NCBI GenBank assembly: GCA_041658785.1
Contig: JBAZZL010000003.1
Span: 1-64,000, forward strand
From: JAHJGG01 sp041658785
GTDB lineage: Bacteria > Patescibacteriota > Patescibacteriia > Magasanikbacterales > UBA922
Direction of reading: 5' to 3'
Length of the DNA: 64,000 bases
Each line of letters begins with the position of its first letter. Positions within the stretch are counted from its first letter, which is position 1. The notes under the pieces were generated by a model that had not been told where the DNA came from, searched no databases, and worked only from the letters and a program-made list of their open reading frames with translations. This document shows positions 55,277 to 64,000 of this stretch, one piece after another. The position numbers and the translations under genes are program-made.

Positions 55277-57826
55277 CTAATATCGTTCCTTTTCGTTTAT
55301 TTTTTCTTCATCTTCTTCTAATTCTTCTTCATTTTTGTTTTCGTCTTTATCAAAAATTTCTTGCTCGCTTTCTTCCTCCACATCTGTTTCCGTTTCTTCT
55401 GTAACATCTTCGTTATAGTTTTCATCACCGGGTCCGTCATTGTCTTTTTTTTCGTAATCATTATTTTTTATCTCATCATCTATCTCATCATCTTCCGCAT
55501 TATTTCCAATTTCTTCATCAGAGTTTTCTTCATTTTTTTGGTTGCTGCCAGCTGATGGTTGTTCGTCGTCATCATTGAAAACATTTAAATTTCTGCCCGT
55601 ATCGGTATCAATTTCCACTTCAGTTACGAGGATTTCACGCGGCTTCGCGCCATCCGCTGGTCCGATTATTCCCGCTTCTTCCAATTCATCCAGAATGCGG
55701 GCGGCTCGCGCGTAGCCAATTTTTAATTTTCTTTGCAAAAATGAGGCGCTAGCTTTGCCAGCCTCAAAAATGGATTGTTTTGCTTCATTGAATAAGGGGT
55801 CTTGGTCATCACTCGGGCCGCCAAATAAATTTAATGTGCCACGGACGTTTTGTTTATCAACAATTGATTCATCGTATGCCGCATCCTCGCCTTTGGTGAG
55901 GTATTTTGTTATCGCCTGCAGTTCTTCTTCTGAAATAAAAGCTCCTTGGATGCGGATTGGTTTTGATAATTCCGCGGTTAAAAGCAGCATATCGCCGCGG
56001 CCCAAAAGTTTTTCCGCGCCGGGCATGTCAAGGATAGTTCTGGAATCAACCAGTGATGCCACAGAAAACGCAATCCGCCCGGGGATGTTGGCTTTCATTA
56101 ATCCGGTAATAACGTCCACACTCGGCCTCTGGGTAGCTAGAATCAAATAAATGCCGACGGCCCGAGCCATTTGGGCCAGGCGGATAATTCCCGGTTCAAC
56201 CTGGTTGGCCGCAGTTGCCATCAGATCGGCTAGTTCGTCAATTACAAAAATGATGTGCGGCAGCCGGTTGTTTGGGTGTTGTTTGTTGTACGAATGGATA
56301 TCTCTATTCCCGGCTTGGGATAAAATTTCAAACCTTCTTTCCATTTCACTGATGGTCCACCTGAGCGCATTGATTGTTTTTTGGGTATTGGTAATAACCG
56401 GGGTAAGCAGATGAGGAATTCCGTCATAACTGGTAAGTTCAACTCGTTTTGGATCCACTAGAATCATCCGCAAAGTTTCCGCGGTATTTTGGTAAAGCAA
56501 ACTCAGAAGGATTGTATTTATACAGACGGTTTTGCCAGAACCAGTCGCCCCGGCGATAAGCAAATGAGGCATGCGCGTAAGATCAATAAACCAGCTTTTG
56601 CCGGCAACGTCCGTACCCAGCGCGAGCATCATATTGTGCGGCCGTTCTTTAAATTCTTTGCTAAGCAGCAGCTCTTTTAGAGTAACGCGCGCGATTTTTT
56701 CATTTGGCATTTCAATTCCCACCAATGATTTGCCAGGAATAGGCGCTTCAATCCTGATTGGGTGCGCCGCAAGGTTGAGAGAAAGATTATTTGAAAGAGC
56801 GGTGATGCGGGAAAGTTTGACGCCTTTTGCCGGCCGGACCGAATATTGAGTGACAGAAGGCCCGATGCGAATATCTTCGACATCAACATTAATTTTAAAC
56901 TGTCTGAACGTATCTTTTATTATCTCCGCGTTTTCTTTTATATCGCCGCTGGTAGGCTTGCCCTTTTTTGATGAAAGCAAAGAAAGAGGAGGCAGATTTT
57001 TTATAATTACGTTTTGCATGTAGGCCGCCTGATCAATGGCGTTTTTATTTTGTTTTTTTTCAGCCGGGGCTGTTTTTTCTATCTCGCCATCAGCTTCGCC
57101 GCCTTCAGCGGCGGCATCTTTTTCTTCACCAATGTTTTTTGAAAAGAAACGTCGTTTTGTCGGTGTGTCCGAGTCTTCGTTTTCTTCATCATCCACCTCA
57201 CTTTCATAATTTTCATCAACATCGCCATCATAAATATCCGAGCCATTTTTTTTGGCGACAAATAAAGTTTTTACCAGATTGGTCAGACTTTTTCCGGCGA
57301 ATCCAAGCGCGGCGAATAATTTTTTGTGGATTAAGATAAAGCGGGTTATGGCAGTATTAAAAATCAATAAAATAGAAACAAGAACCAGCGCGATTAAGAT
57401 TATTATACTCGCCGCTGAACCAAGGTAATTTTTTAACAACCATGCCGGCATGCCAAACAATCCGCCGCCATGGCCAGCCAATGCTTGACGCCACATTTCT
57501 TCGGTATTAAGCCCGACATGAAACAGGCTTGAGGCAGCGAGAAAGAAAAGAACCGCGCCAATCAGGTGAGTAGAACGATACTCATACTCCATCTCTCGCA
57601 TGACGAACCATGCCAAGATCAAGATTATGGCTGGCGCGGTGAATCGTATAGCGCCAAACAAAAAACTTAAAATATAGTCATTAAGAATAACGCCGATAAC
57701 TCCCGCTTTTTCAAAAAAACTCAAAATTATCAGGATAGCTAGGACAGACAACAAAATAGAAATAATACCGCGCGAAAGCACAGGATCCATATAGCTGGAT
57801 TTGCGGCGGTATTTGTGTTTGGACAT
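55277..57826 (-). CDS. ftsK: DNA translocase FtsK/SpoIIIE with a long acidic tail
   Basis: 849 aa from the ATG at 57826 (MSKHKYRRKSSYMDP). Four membrane spans lie in the first about 165 residues, followed by an acidic linker. The motor has an alpha domain and the RecA-like core with Walker A LIAGATGSGKTVCINTILL (about 423-441) and IIFVIDELADLMATA (about 523-537). The gamma winged helix SFLQRKLKIGYARAARILDEL (about 701-721) follows. After it, about 95 residues are almost entirely Glu, Asp, Asn and Lys. FtsK normally ends at the gamma domain. Confidence 0.95.
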   Translation of the reverse strand: MSKHKYRRKSSYMDPVLSRGIISILLSVLAILIILSFFEKAGVIGVILNDYILSFLFGAIRFTAPAIILILAWFVMREMEYEYRSTHLIGAVLFFLAASSLFHVGLNTEEMWRQALAGHGGGLFGMPAWLLKNYLGSAASIIILIALVLVSILLIFNTAITRFILIHKKLFAALGFAGKSLTNLVKTLFVAKKNGSDIYDGDVDENYESEVDDEENEDSDTPTKRRFFSKNIGEEKDAAAEGGEADGEIEKTAPAEKKQNKNAIDQAAYMQNVIIKNLPPLSLLSSKKGKPTSGDIKENAEIIKDTFRQFKINVDVEDIRIGPSVTQYSVRPAKGVKLSRITALSNNLSLNLAAHPIRIEAPIPGKSLVGIEMPNEKIARVTLKELLLSKEFKERPHNMMLALGTDVAGKSWFIDLTRMPHLLIAGATGSGKTVCINTILLSLLYQNTAETLRMILVDPKRVELTSYDGIPHLLTPVITNTQKTINALRWTISEMERRFEILSQAGNRDIHSYNKQHPNNRLPHIIFVIDELADLMATAANQVEPGIIRLAQMARAVGIYLILATQRPSVDVITGLMKANIPGRIAFSVASLVDSRTILDMPGAEKLLGRGDMLLLTAELSKPIRIQGAFISEEELQAITKYLTKGEDAAYDESIVDKQNVRGTLNLFGGPSDDQDPLFNEAKQSIFEAGKASASFLQRKLKIGYARAARILDELEEAGIIGPADGAKPREILVTEVEIDTDTGRNLNVFNDDDEQPSAGSNQKNEENSDEEIGNNAEDDEIDDEIKNNDYEKKDNDGPGDENYNEDVTEETETDVEEESEQEIFDKDENKNEEELEEDEEKINEKERY

Positions 57827-58021
57827 AATGAACACATTGTAGCATAAAAAGGGAAATAAGAAAATAAAGAAATAGGGAAAAAATTGATATATACCCCTTC
57901 GCCTTATTAATTCCGATCCGCCTTTTGGGCGGATTAAATTTTAATTATTTTGTTAAGTTTTAACTATAATTTAACGTTAAGCTACGGGGTATTATACGGA
58001 ATTTAATTAGCAATTGAGTAT

Positions 58022-58203
58022 AAAAAAAGCCGGTTAGGCGTTTTTTTAGTGTCTCCCATCTACAAAGCTGTGACACGAGCTCCATGTATTGAGTCAGGCC
58101 GGAGGACGGATCACACCTTCCCTTTCGGTTCAGCGGTTCTGTCGCTACGATCTGACAGCATAAGCTCGCGCACAGCTCTCTAGAGAGGAATTTTATCAGC
58201 ATC
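58022..58203 (-). ncRNA. Structured RNA of about 180 nt, family not recognised
   Basis: A consensus minus-strand promoter (TTGACA at 58237-58232, TATACT at 58215-58210, 16-nt spacer) predicts a start near 58203. The RNA closes on itself: AGCTGTG and GCGAGCT near the 5' end pair with AGCTCGT and CACAGCT toward the 3' end, a stem of about 14 bp. Inner pairs include CTGTC/GACAG and GTCAG/CTGAC. A GCC/GGC stem with a U7 tail ends it near 58022. Size and form fit 6S RNA, but I find no diagnostic motif; SRP RNA was considered and rejected. No gene is otherwise seen from 57827 to 58471. Confidence 0.65.
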
Positions 58204-58209
58204 ATATAT

Positions 58210-58237
58210 AGTATACCGCTGTATATGTTTTTGTCAA
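58210..58237 (-). promoter_or_regulatory. Promoter of the 180-nt RNA
   Basis: On the minus strand, perfect TTGACA and TATACT with a 16-nt spacer. No ORF begins downstream before ftsK. Confidence 0.8.
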
Positions 58238-58471
58238 TAGAGTCAATAGAATAGATATGTAAGATTTGGCCAGACATTGACAGATTGAGTATATTTTCTT
58301 ATACTACTGAAACATTATTAGCCAACGGTAGAATTTTATAATGTTGTTTGCGCTTGATACCGTCATACATTACTGTGAATTACCTTGAATTACGAAATGG
58401 GGGCGGGAATGACAAAAACCGACACTTCGCAATTCAAAGCATATTAACCAACCAATAGGCTGAAATTTATT

Positions 58472-60319
58472 ATGAAAAATTTAGCCAAAAATATCCTGTT
58501 CATATTCTTGTTGTTATTTTTGATAGCCACTTTGTTTAGTTATGGAGAAATTGGCAAAGAGAAGCCTGATGAAGCAGGAATTAGCAAGTTGGTGGATCAG
58601 ATTAATAAAGAGGAAGTGAAAAGCATTGATGTAAAAGGCGATATGCTGGAAGTAACATTGAAAGATGAGGCGGCAAAGATGCAGACAGTGAAGAAAGAGC
58701 CGGGGCAGTCGTTTTCTGAACTCATGGATAATTACGGAGTAGATTCGGAAAAATTGAGAGTGGTTGAAGTCGCGGTAAAAGAAGAAACAGGAACAAAGTT
58801 TTGGCTTAAGGTTTTGGCGCCGTATCTGCTTCCTTTGTTTTTGATTCTGGGACTGATATTTTTTATGTCCCGGCAAGTGCAGGGAATCAATAAGGGCGCG
58901 ATGGGATTTGGCCAAAGCAAGGCCAGGCAGGCCAAAACCGAAGACAAGGATAAAAAGACGTTTAAAGATGTGGCCGGAGCGCGAGAGGCAAAAGAGGAGT
59001 TGGCGGAGATTGTTGATTTTCTCAAAAATCCAAAACGATTTACCGACATGGGCGCTAAAATTCCCAAAGGCGTGCTTTTGATGGGCGCGCCGGGCACTGG
59101 AAAGACGTTGGTAGCCAAGGCGGTCGCTGGAGAGGCGGGAGTCCCTTTCTTCCATATTAGCGGTTCTGAATTTGTGGAAATGTTTGTCGGGGTGGGCGCT
59201 TCTAGAGTGAGAGATTTATTCAACCAAGCGAAGAAAGCGGCGCCGGCGATTGTATTTATTGATGAAATTGACGCTGTCGGCCGAAAGCGGGGATCTGGTT
59301 TGGGCGGTTCTCATGATGAACGTGAACAGACGTTGAACCAAATTTTGGTAGAGATGGATGGTTTTGATCCGCATCTTGGAGTGATTGTGATTGCGGCGAC
59401 CAATCGTCCGGATGTTTTGGATGTAGCTTTACTGCGTCCCGGCCGTTTTGATCGCCAGGTAGTGATTGATCTTCCTGACATCAAAGAACGGGAAGAAATT
59501 CTTGAAGTGCATGCCGCTGGCAAGCCATTATCCAAAAAAAATTCATTGCGAAAACTGGCGGAACGCACGCCCGGATTTTCCGGAGCTGATCTGGAAAATC
59601 TTTTGAACGAAGCGGCCATACTTGCTGTCCGTCGCGGCAAAAAGCAGGTTGATGAAGAAGACGTTTTGGAAAGCATTGAAAAAGTTTTGCTTGGTCCGGC
59701 CAAGAAGTTTAGGGTGATGACGGAAAAAGAGCGGGAGATGACCGCGTACCACGAGGCAGGGCACGCGATTGTCGGACATTTTTTGGAGAATTGCGATCCG
59801 GTTAGAAAAATTTCAATCATTGGGCGGGGGCGCGCCGGCGGATATACATTGGCTATGCCGGAGAAAGATGTCCGTTATCAAACTTTGGCGCAATTCAGAG
59901 ATAATATGGCAATGATGCTGGGCGGATATGTTGCCGAGCTTTTGATTTATGGCGAAGATCAGCTGTCAACCGGACCTTCAAACGATTTGAAAAAAGCCAC
60001 CCAGCAGGCCAAGTCAATGGTGATGCGTTATGGCATGAGTGAAAAACTCGGGCCGCGCACTTATAGCGAGAATGAGGAACTTATTTTTCTTGCTCAAGAG
60101 ATTCACGAAAAGAAAAATTATAGCGAAAAAACCGCGGAGCTGATTGACGCGGAGATTGATAGATTTTTGGAAGAAGCAAAAATATGCGCGACTAGAGTGA
60201 TGAAAGAGCATCGCAAAGAAATGGATGAGCTTGTCAAGGTTTTGTTGGAAAAAGAAACGGTGGAACAAGAAGAGTTTAGGGCTATTGTTGGTGATTGGAA
60301 ACTGGAAACTGGAAACTAG
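58472..60319 (+). CDS. ftsH: ATP-dependent zinc metalloprotease FtsH
   Basis: 615 aa. Two membrane spans (about 8-26 and 110-130), AAA core with GAPGTGKTLVAKAVAGEAG (about 205-223), Walker B IVFIDEIDAVGRKR, SRH ATNRPDVLDVALLRPGRFDRQV (about 309-330), and the zinc site TAYHEAGHAIVGH (about 424-436). It degrades membrane and regulatory proteins. The last residues GDWKLETGN come from the GGAAACT satellite, and the stop TAG is itself a variant repeat unit. Confidence 0.97.
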   Translation: MKNLAKNILFIFLLLFLIATLFSYGEIGKEKPDEAGISKLVDQINKEEVKSIDVKGDMLEVTLKDEAAKMQTVKKEPGQSFSELMDNYGVDSEKLRVVEVAVKEETGTKFWLKVLAPYLLPLFLILGLIFFMSRQVQGINKGAMGFGQSKARQAKTEDKDKKTFKDVAGAREAKEELAEIVDFLKNPKRFTDMGAKIPKGVLLMGAPGTGKTLVAKAVAGEAGVPFFHISGSEFVEMFVGVGASRVRDLFNQAKKAAPAIVFIDEIDAVGRKRGSGLGGSHDEREQTLNQILVEMDGFDPHLGVIVIAATNRPDVLDVALLRPGRFDRQVVIDLPDIKEREEILEVHAAGKPLSKKNSLRKLAERTPGFSGADLENLLNEAAILAVRRGKKQVDEEDVLESIEKVLLGPAKKFRVMTEKEREMTAYHEAGHAIVGHFLENCDPVRKISIIGRGRAGGYTLAMPEKDVRYQTLAQFRDNMAMMLGGYVAELLIYGEDQLSTGPSNDLKKATQQAKSMVMRYGMSEKLGPRTYSENEELIFLAQEIHEKKNYSEKTAELIDAEIDRFLEEAKICATRVMKEHRKEMDELVKVLLEKETVEQEEFRAIVGDWKLETGN

Positions 60320-60670
60320 AAACTGGAAATTGGAAACTGGAAACTGGAAATTGGAAACTGGAAATTGGAAACTGGAAATTGGAAACTGGAAATTGGAAAT
60401 TGGAAACTGGAAATTGGAAATTGGAAACTGGAAATTGGAAACTGGAAACTGGAAATTGGAAATTGGAAACTAGAAACTGGAAACTGGAAATTGGAAACTG
60501 GAAAATGGAAATTGGAAACTGGAAATTGGAAATTGGAAACTGGAAATTGGAAACTGGAAACTGGAAATTGGAAATTGGAAACTAGAAACTGGAAACTGGA
60601 AATTGGAAACTGGAAATTGGAAACTGGAAATTGGAAACTGGAAATTGGAAACTGGAAATTGGAAATTGCG
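60295..60670 (+). repeat. Large heptamer satellite (GGAAACT/GGAAATT)n
   Basis: About 53 units of GGAAAYT, mixing GGAAACT and GGAAATT with a few AGAAACT and GGAAAAT variants. It begins inside ftsH and ends before uvrA; related TTTCCAATTTCTAA copies continue to 60735. Frames through it encode only WKLETGN-like repeats and are not genes. Confidence 0.97.
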
Positions 60671-60710
60671 AAATTTGGATACCAACGCCCCAATTTCCAA
60701 TTTCTAATTT

Positions 60711-63560
60711 CTAATTTCTATTTTCCAATTTCATTTTCAAATACTGCCCGGTATAGCTTTCCTTCACTCTAGCAATTTCTCTCGGCGTTCCTTCCGCCAC
60801 AATTTCGCCGCCGCGTTTGCCGCCTTCCGGTCCCAGATCAATTATCCAATCGGCCGACTTTATCACATCCAAATTGTGTTCAACGACCAGTATGGTGTTG
60901 CCTTTGTCCACCAGTTTGTGAAGAACGGCAAGCAGGCGCTTGATATCGTCAAAGTGCAAGCCGGTGGTGGGTTCGTCAAGAATATAAAGCGTCTTTCCGG
61001 TTGCTCGCCGCGACAGCTCTGTCGCCAGTTTGATTCTTTGGGCTTCGCCGCCGGAAAGAGTGGTGGCGGGCTGGCCTAGTTTTACATAACCAAGCCCGAC
61101 ATCGCGCAAAATATTCAATTTGTCCGCGATGCACGGCGCGCCGCGGAAAAATTCATAAGCTTCTTCCACCGCCATCTCAAGCACATTGGCGATATTTTTT
61201 TGGCGATAATGGACTTCAAGGGCTTCTTTGGTATAGCGCTTGCCATTGCATTCACTGCATTCAACATAAACATCAGTCAGAAATTGCATGGGAATGCGGA
61301 TATACCCATCGCCGGCGCAAGCTTCGCACCTGCCGCCTCCTTTGACATTAAAACTAAACATTCCAGGGGTCAGCCCTCTCATTTTTGCTTCGGGAACATT
61401 GGCAAATAAATCACGAATCGCCGTAAATACGCCAGTGTATGTCGCTGGGTTGCTTCTTGGCGTCCGGCCAATCGGTTTTTGGTCAATCGTAATAACTTTG
61501 TCAACATTATTTACCCCTTTGATTTTTTTATAATCACCCGGTTCTGCTTTTGCCCGGTAAAATTTTTTATGCAATGCTTTGGAAAGGATATGCGTTACCA
61601 AACTGGATTTGCCGGAGCCTGATACCCCGGCGACGCAAATGAATTTGGCGAGAGGAAATCTGACATCAATGTTTTTGAGATTAAATGCCGCGGCGCCGAG
61701 GATTTCAATTGATTTGCCGTTTCCTTTGCGTGTTTTTTGCGGCGGACGAATTTTTTCTTTGCCGATAAGGTATCTTCCGGTCAATGATTTTTTGTCTTTT
61801 TTAATAATTGACGGAGGTCCAACTGATACAATTTCTCCTCCGCGCGCGCCCGCTCCCGGGCCCATATCAATGACAAAATCAGCCGCTTCAATCATGGCGG
61901 CGTCATGCTCCACCACAATTACAGTATTGCCCAGCGCGCAAAGAGTTTTCAACGTGCCAATTAACTTGTCGTTATCTTTTGGGTGCAGGCCGATAGATGG
62001 TTCATCAAGAATGTAGATTACGTCGGAGAGACCGGTAGAAAGCTGGGTAGAGAGCCGGATTCTTTGCGCTTCTCCTCCGGCAAGCGTTGTTACCGAGCGA
62101 TCAAGCGTCAAATAATAAAGTCCGACCTGAAGCAGATTGCCCAGGCGGTGCAGTATTTCTTTGGCAATCGGCGCGGTAACAGATATTTCTTGTTTGGTCA
62201 GATTATTTTTCGCTTCAGAAACAACATTTTTTTTGTCAGCCAGTTTTTTGAATATATCGCTTGATTCTTCAATTGTCATTTCCACGATATCAGCGATGGA
62301 ATATTCGCCAAGCTTGACAGCAAGCGATTCCGCTTTCAGCCGTTTGCCCAAACACACGGAACAATGTTTTTCCCGCATATAATTTTCAATTTCTTTTCTG
62401 ATGTATTCAGAATCAGTCTCCGCGTGCCGTTGTGTCAGATTGGGGACAATTCCTTCAAATTGGATTTTTTTGTCGTTTGCATAATACATCTGGCCGTCGG
62501 TGCCGTAAAAAAGTATCTCCATTACGGATTGAGGCAAATTTTTTACCGGCGCATCAACCGAAAAATTATGCGCTTTGGCCACCGCCTCCAGTAATTTTTG
62601 GTAATATGATTGGTTGCCGACTATCCGCGTCCATGGCTGAATAGCGCCCTCGGCGAGCGTTAATCTGGGGTTGGGGATAACCAGCTCCAAATCAATATTG
62701 AGCGTGTAGCCAAGGCCGGTGCAGCGGGGGCAGGCGCCATAGGGGCTGTTGAAACTGAAAGTGCGCGGCTCAATTGATTCAAATTTGCGGCCGCACTGCA
62801 GGCATACCGGAAAAGTGGAAAAAGATTGCTCCTCGCCGGTTTCTTCGTTTAGAGTTGTGACAGAGCCGTTTGACAGGTCAATCGCTTTGTCCACCATAGA
62901 GGAGAAATTTTGTTTTTTTATGTTTATTACCCGCCCGATCAGCAGCTCTACATCATACGGCTGGTCTTTTTCAAATGGATAATTTTTGAGTTTGTTGATG
63001 CTGATTACCATTCCATTTACCCGCACCATGTCATATCCGCTTTGTTCAACACGCGCGAGCAGATCTTTGGCGCAAACTGCTTGCCCCCGGGTTACCGGAG
63101 AGAAAATCAAGAGCTCGCCGCTGCCTCTTCCCATGTTTCGGACAAGTTCAGTTATTTCGCCAGCAGTGTGTTGTTGCGCCGGAATATGGCAATCAGGGCA
63201 GCGCTGTCTGCCGATTCTGGAAAAAAGCAAACGCAAGAGGTCATACACTTCGGTAATAGTGCCTACGGTAGAGCGAGGGTTTTGGGAAGTGATTTTTTGG
63301 TCAATGGCGATGGTCGGCGACAGGCCTTTTATTTCGTCAACATCCGGCTTATCAGCCATATCCATAAACTGCCGGGCATAGGCATTAAGGCTCTCGGCGT
63401 ACCGCCTCTGCCCTTCGGCATAGATAGTATCAAAAGCCAAAGAAGACTTTCCTGAACCAGAAAGCCCGGTAATGACAGTTAATTTATTTTTAGGAATTTT
63501 GACCGAGACGTTTTTGAGGTTGTGGACGCGCGCGCCCGCGACTTGAATAAAGTTTCCCAT
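60711..63560 (-). CDS. uvrA: Excinuclease ABC subunit A
   Basis: 949 aa. Two ABC ATPase modules: GLSGSGKSSLAFDT (about 33-46) and VAGVSGSGKSSLVTHIL (about 640-656), with signatures TLAGGEAQRIRLSTQL and TLSGGEAQRIKLATEL. Zinc fingers include CPDCHIPA and GRCEACAGDGYIRIPMQFL with CSECNGKRY. It recognises damage in nucleotide excision repair. The last residues (KMKLENRN) extend into TTTCCAATTT satellite. Confidence 0.97.
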   Translation of the reverse strand: MGNFIQVAGARVHNLKNVSVKIPKNKLTVITGLSGSGKSSLAFDTIYAEGQRRYAESLNAYARQFMDMADKPDVDEIKGLSPTIAIDQKITSQNPRSTVGTITEVYDLLRLLFSRIGRQRCPDCHIPAQQHTAGEITELVRNMGRGSGELLIFSPVTRGQAVCAKDLLARVEQSGYDMVRVNGMVISINKLKNYPFEKDQPYDVELLIGRVINIKKQNFSSMVDKAIDLSNGSVTTLNEETGEEQSFSTFPVCLQCGRKFESIEPRTFSFNSPYGACPRCTGLGYTLNIDLELVIPNPRLTLAEGAIQPWTRIVGNQSYYQKLLEAVAKAHNFSVDAPVKNLPQSVMEILFYGTDGQMYYANDKKIQFEGIVPNLTQRHAETDSEYIRKEIENYMREKHCSVCLGKRLKAESLAVKLGEYSIADIVEMTIEESSDIFKKLADKKNVVSEAKNNLTKQEISVTAPIAKEILHRLGNLLQVGLYYLTLDRSVTTLAGGEAQRIRLSTQLSTGLSDVIYILDEPSIGLHPKDNDKLIGTLKTLCALGNTVIVVEHDAAMIEAADFVIDMGPGAGARGGEIVSVGPPSIIKKDKKSLTGRYLIGKEKIRPPQKTRKGNGKSIEILGAAAFNLKNIDVRFPLAKFICVAGVSGSGKSSLVTHILSKALHKKFYRAKAEPGDYKKIKGVNNVDKVITIDQKPIGRTPRSNPATYTGVFTAIRDLFANVPEAKMRGLTPGMFSFNVKGGGRCEACAGDGYIRIPMQFLTDVYVECSECNGKRYTKEALEVHYRQKNIANVLEMAVEEAYEFFRGAPCIADKLNILRDVGLGYVKLGQPATTLSGGEAQRIKLATELSRRATGKTLYILDEPTTGLHFDDIKRLLAVLHKLVDKGNTILVVEHNLDVIKSADWIIDLGPEGGKRGGEIVAEGTPREIARVKESYTGQYLKMKLENRN

Positions 63561-63647
63561 ATACCCAGAGATTTTTTTGAAGTTTTTAGTATATGGGGTT
63601 TGGGCGGGGTTGTCAAGGGGTTGTATTGGGTCAAGACACCTTTTTTG

Positions 63648-64000
63648 TTATTCACTGGCAAAAATGTCGATATAACTCTTGTACATATAGGATTGGCCAT
63701 ATTTTTTGCCTTTGTCTTTTTGTGTTAAAATGCCCATACGAATAAATCGATCAATCACAGTCTGCGCGCCTGCTCTTGTAAATCCAGTCCACTTCTGAAT
63801 GACGCTCACTGTTACGATTGGCTGAGCATACAATTTCGGCAACACCAATGCCGCGCTTTCTGAAGCGCGTTTACCGAGAGTCTGAATTTTAAGAATGTCT
63901 TTTTCGCGTAAGACAGTTATCTTGCTGACAGTGTCTATTGCTTCGTTCGCGATTTCAATTACGCCCTCAAGAAAAAAATCTATCCAATCGGAGATATTAC
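63648..64000 (-). CDS. C-terminal part of a Fic-family protein, cut by the window edge
   Basis: The minus-strand frame is open from the window edge to the stop at 63648. It reads ISDWIDFFLEGVIEIANEA, a helix (REKDILKIQTLGKRASES), then a winged HTH (VSVIQKWTGFTRAGAQTVID). This layout is the region after the Fic active site in Fic proteins with a C-terminal wHTH. The HPFxxGN motif would be outside the window. Likely an AMP-transferring protein; role unknown. Confidence 0.8.
   Translation of the reverse strand, partial: NISDWIDFFLEGVIEIANEAIDTVSKITVLREKDILKIQTLGKRASESAALVLPKLYAQPIVTVSVIQKWTGFTRAGAQTVIDRFIRMGILTQKDKGKKYGQSYMYKSYIDIFASE

Noticed and set aside
58080..58150. SRP RNA on the plus strand
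   Set aside because: CAGGCCGGAGGACGGA resembles the SRP tip, but the GGAA-GGAAGCAG motif is not matched, and promoter and terminator both point to the minus strand.
57960..58277. 105-aa ORF on the minus strand before ftsK
   Set aside because: It lies exactly on the structured RNA with its promoter and terminator, and its composition is not protein-like.
60225..60772. Several long ORFs on both strands of the satellite after ftsH
   Set aside because: A 7-bp repeat gives the same peptide pattern in every third unit and has no stops in several frames. The peptides are pure WKLETGN/FQFPVSS repeats without start signals.

Overview
The window looks like chromosomal DNA from a member of the Candidate Phyla Radiation (Patescibacteria, probably a Parcubacteria-type lineage). 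The evidence is a type IV pilus set with CPR-like PilB/PilC/PilM/PilN/PilO, a large secreted DUF5667-type protein, a RodZ-like HTH protein beside recA and ftsK, tRNA genes without encoded CCA, several genes with consensus promoters but no Shine-Dalgarno (SD) sequence, and abundant heptanucleotide satellites between genes. TGA is used as an ordinary stop (pilB ends in TGA), so the UGA-recoded CPR groups are unlikely. The exact lineage cannot be named from sequence alone.

About 1-9.9 kb is an accessory region. It starts with the tail of a transposase, a short promoter-terminator unit and a degenerate tRNA-Asp-like gene. It then mixes two kinds of genes. The first kind is GC-rich minus-strand genes (240-aa unknown, GNAT, 102-aa membrane protein, 302-aa unknown). 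Three of these four have a strong SD, two have a riboswitch-like 5' leader, and three have a cluster of strong hairpins at the 3' side. The second kind is small plus-strand genes with near-identical consensus promoters placed 8 nt before the ATG, so the mRNAs should be leaderless. These are an antitoxin/PIN pair, an orphan antitoxin-like gene and three paralogous coiled-coil proteins with variable numbers of an ATKDD repeat.

About 10-33.6 kb holds a TrmB-type regulator, a 781-aa protein with a C-terminal GNAT domain, the pilB-C-M-N-O-(P-like) operon, a Trm11-like RNA methyltransferase, a VIT1/CCC1 transporter, a 1013-aa DUF5667 protein, a HEPN/MNT pair, ychF, a 30-aa membrane microprotein, tig, DUF167, yidD, rnpA, gpmI, ahcY and a PfkB kinase. 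ahcY and the kinase may act together to clear S-adenosylhomocysteine.

About 33.7-47.7 kb holds a DedA protein, a class IV aminotransferase, a metallo-hydrolase, a four-helix-bundle gene bracketed by oppositely oriented heptamer arrays, an aldo/keto reductase, tRNA-Ser(CGA), and a minus-strand histidine operon with every step from HisG to HisD: hisG-hisD-hisC-hisN-hisB-hisH-hisAF-hisIE. hisA and hisF are fused, a TrpR-family (HisR/YerC-like) gene lies upstream, and a possible leader attenuator precedes hisG. A REP-associated transposase gene sits between the regulator and the operon, and an unusual tRNA gene runs antisense inside it.

About 47.7-64 kb holds an O-antigen ligase-like protein, a flippase, a SpoIID/LytB protein, recA, a RodZ-like gene, ftsK, a structured RNA of about 180 nt, ftsH, uvrA and the end of a Fic-family gene. 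Repeats mark the whole window: heptanucleotide satellites (the largest is about 375 bp after ftsH), MITE-like long inverted repeats, and palindromes inserted in frame in ychF, the SpoIID gene, the RAYT gene and a small gene after ahcY.
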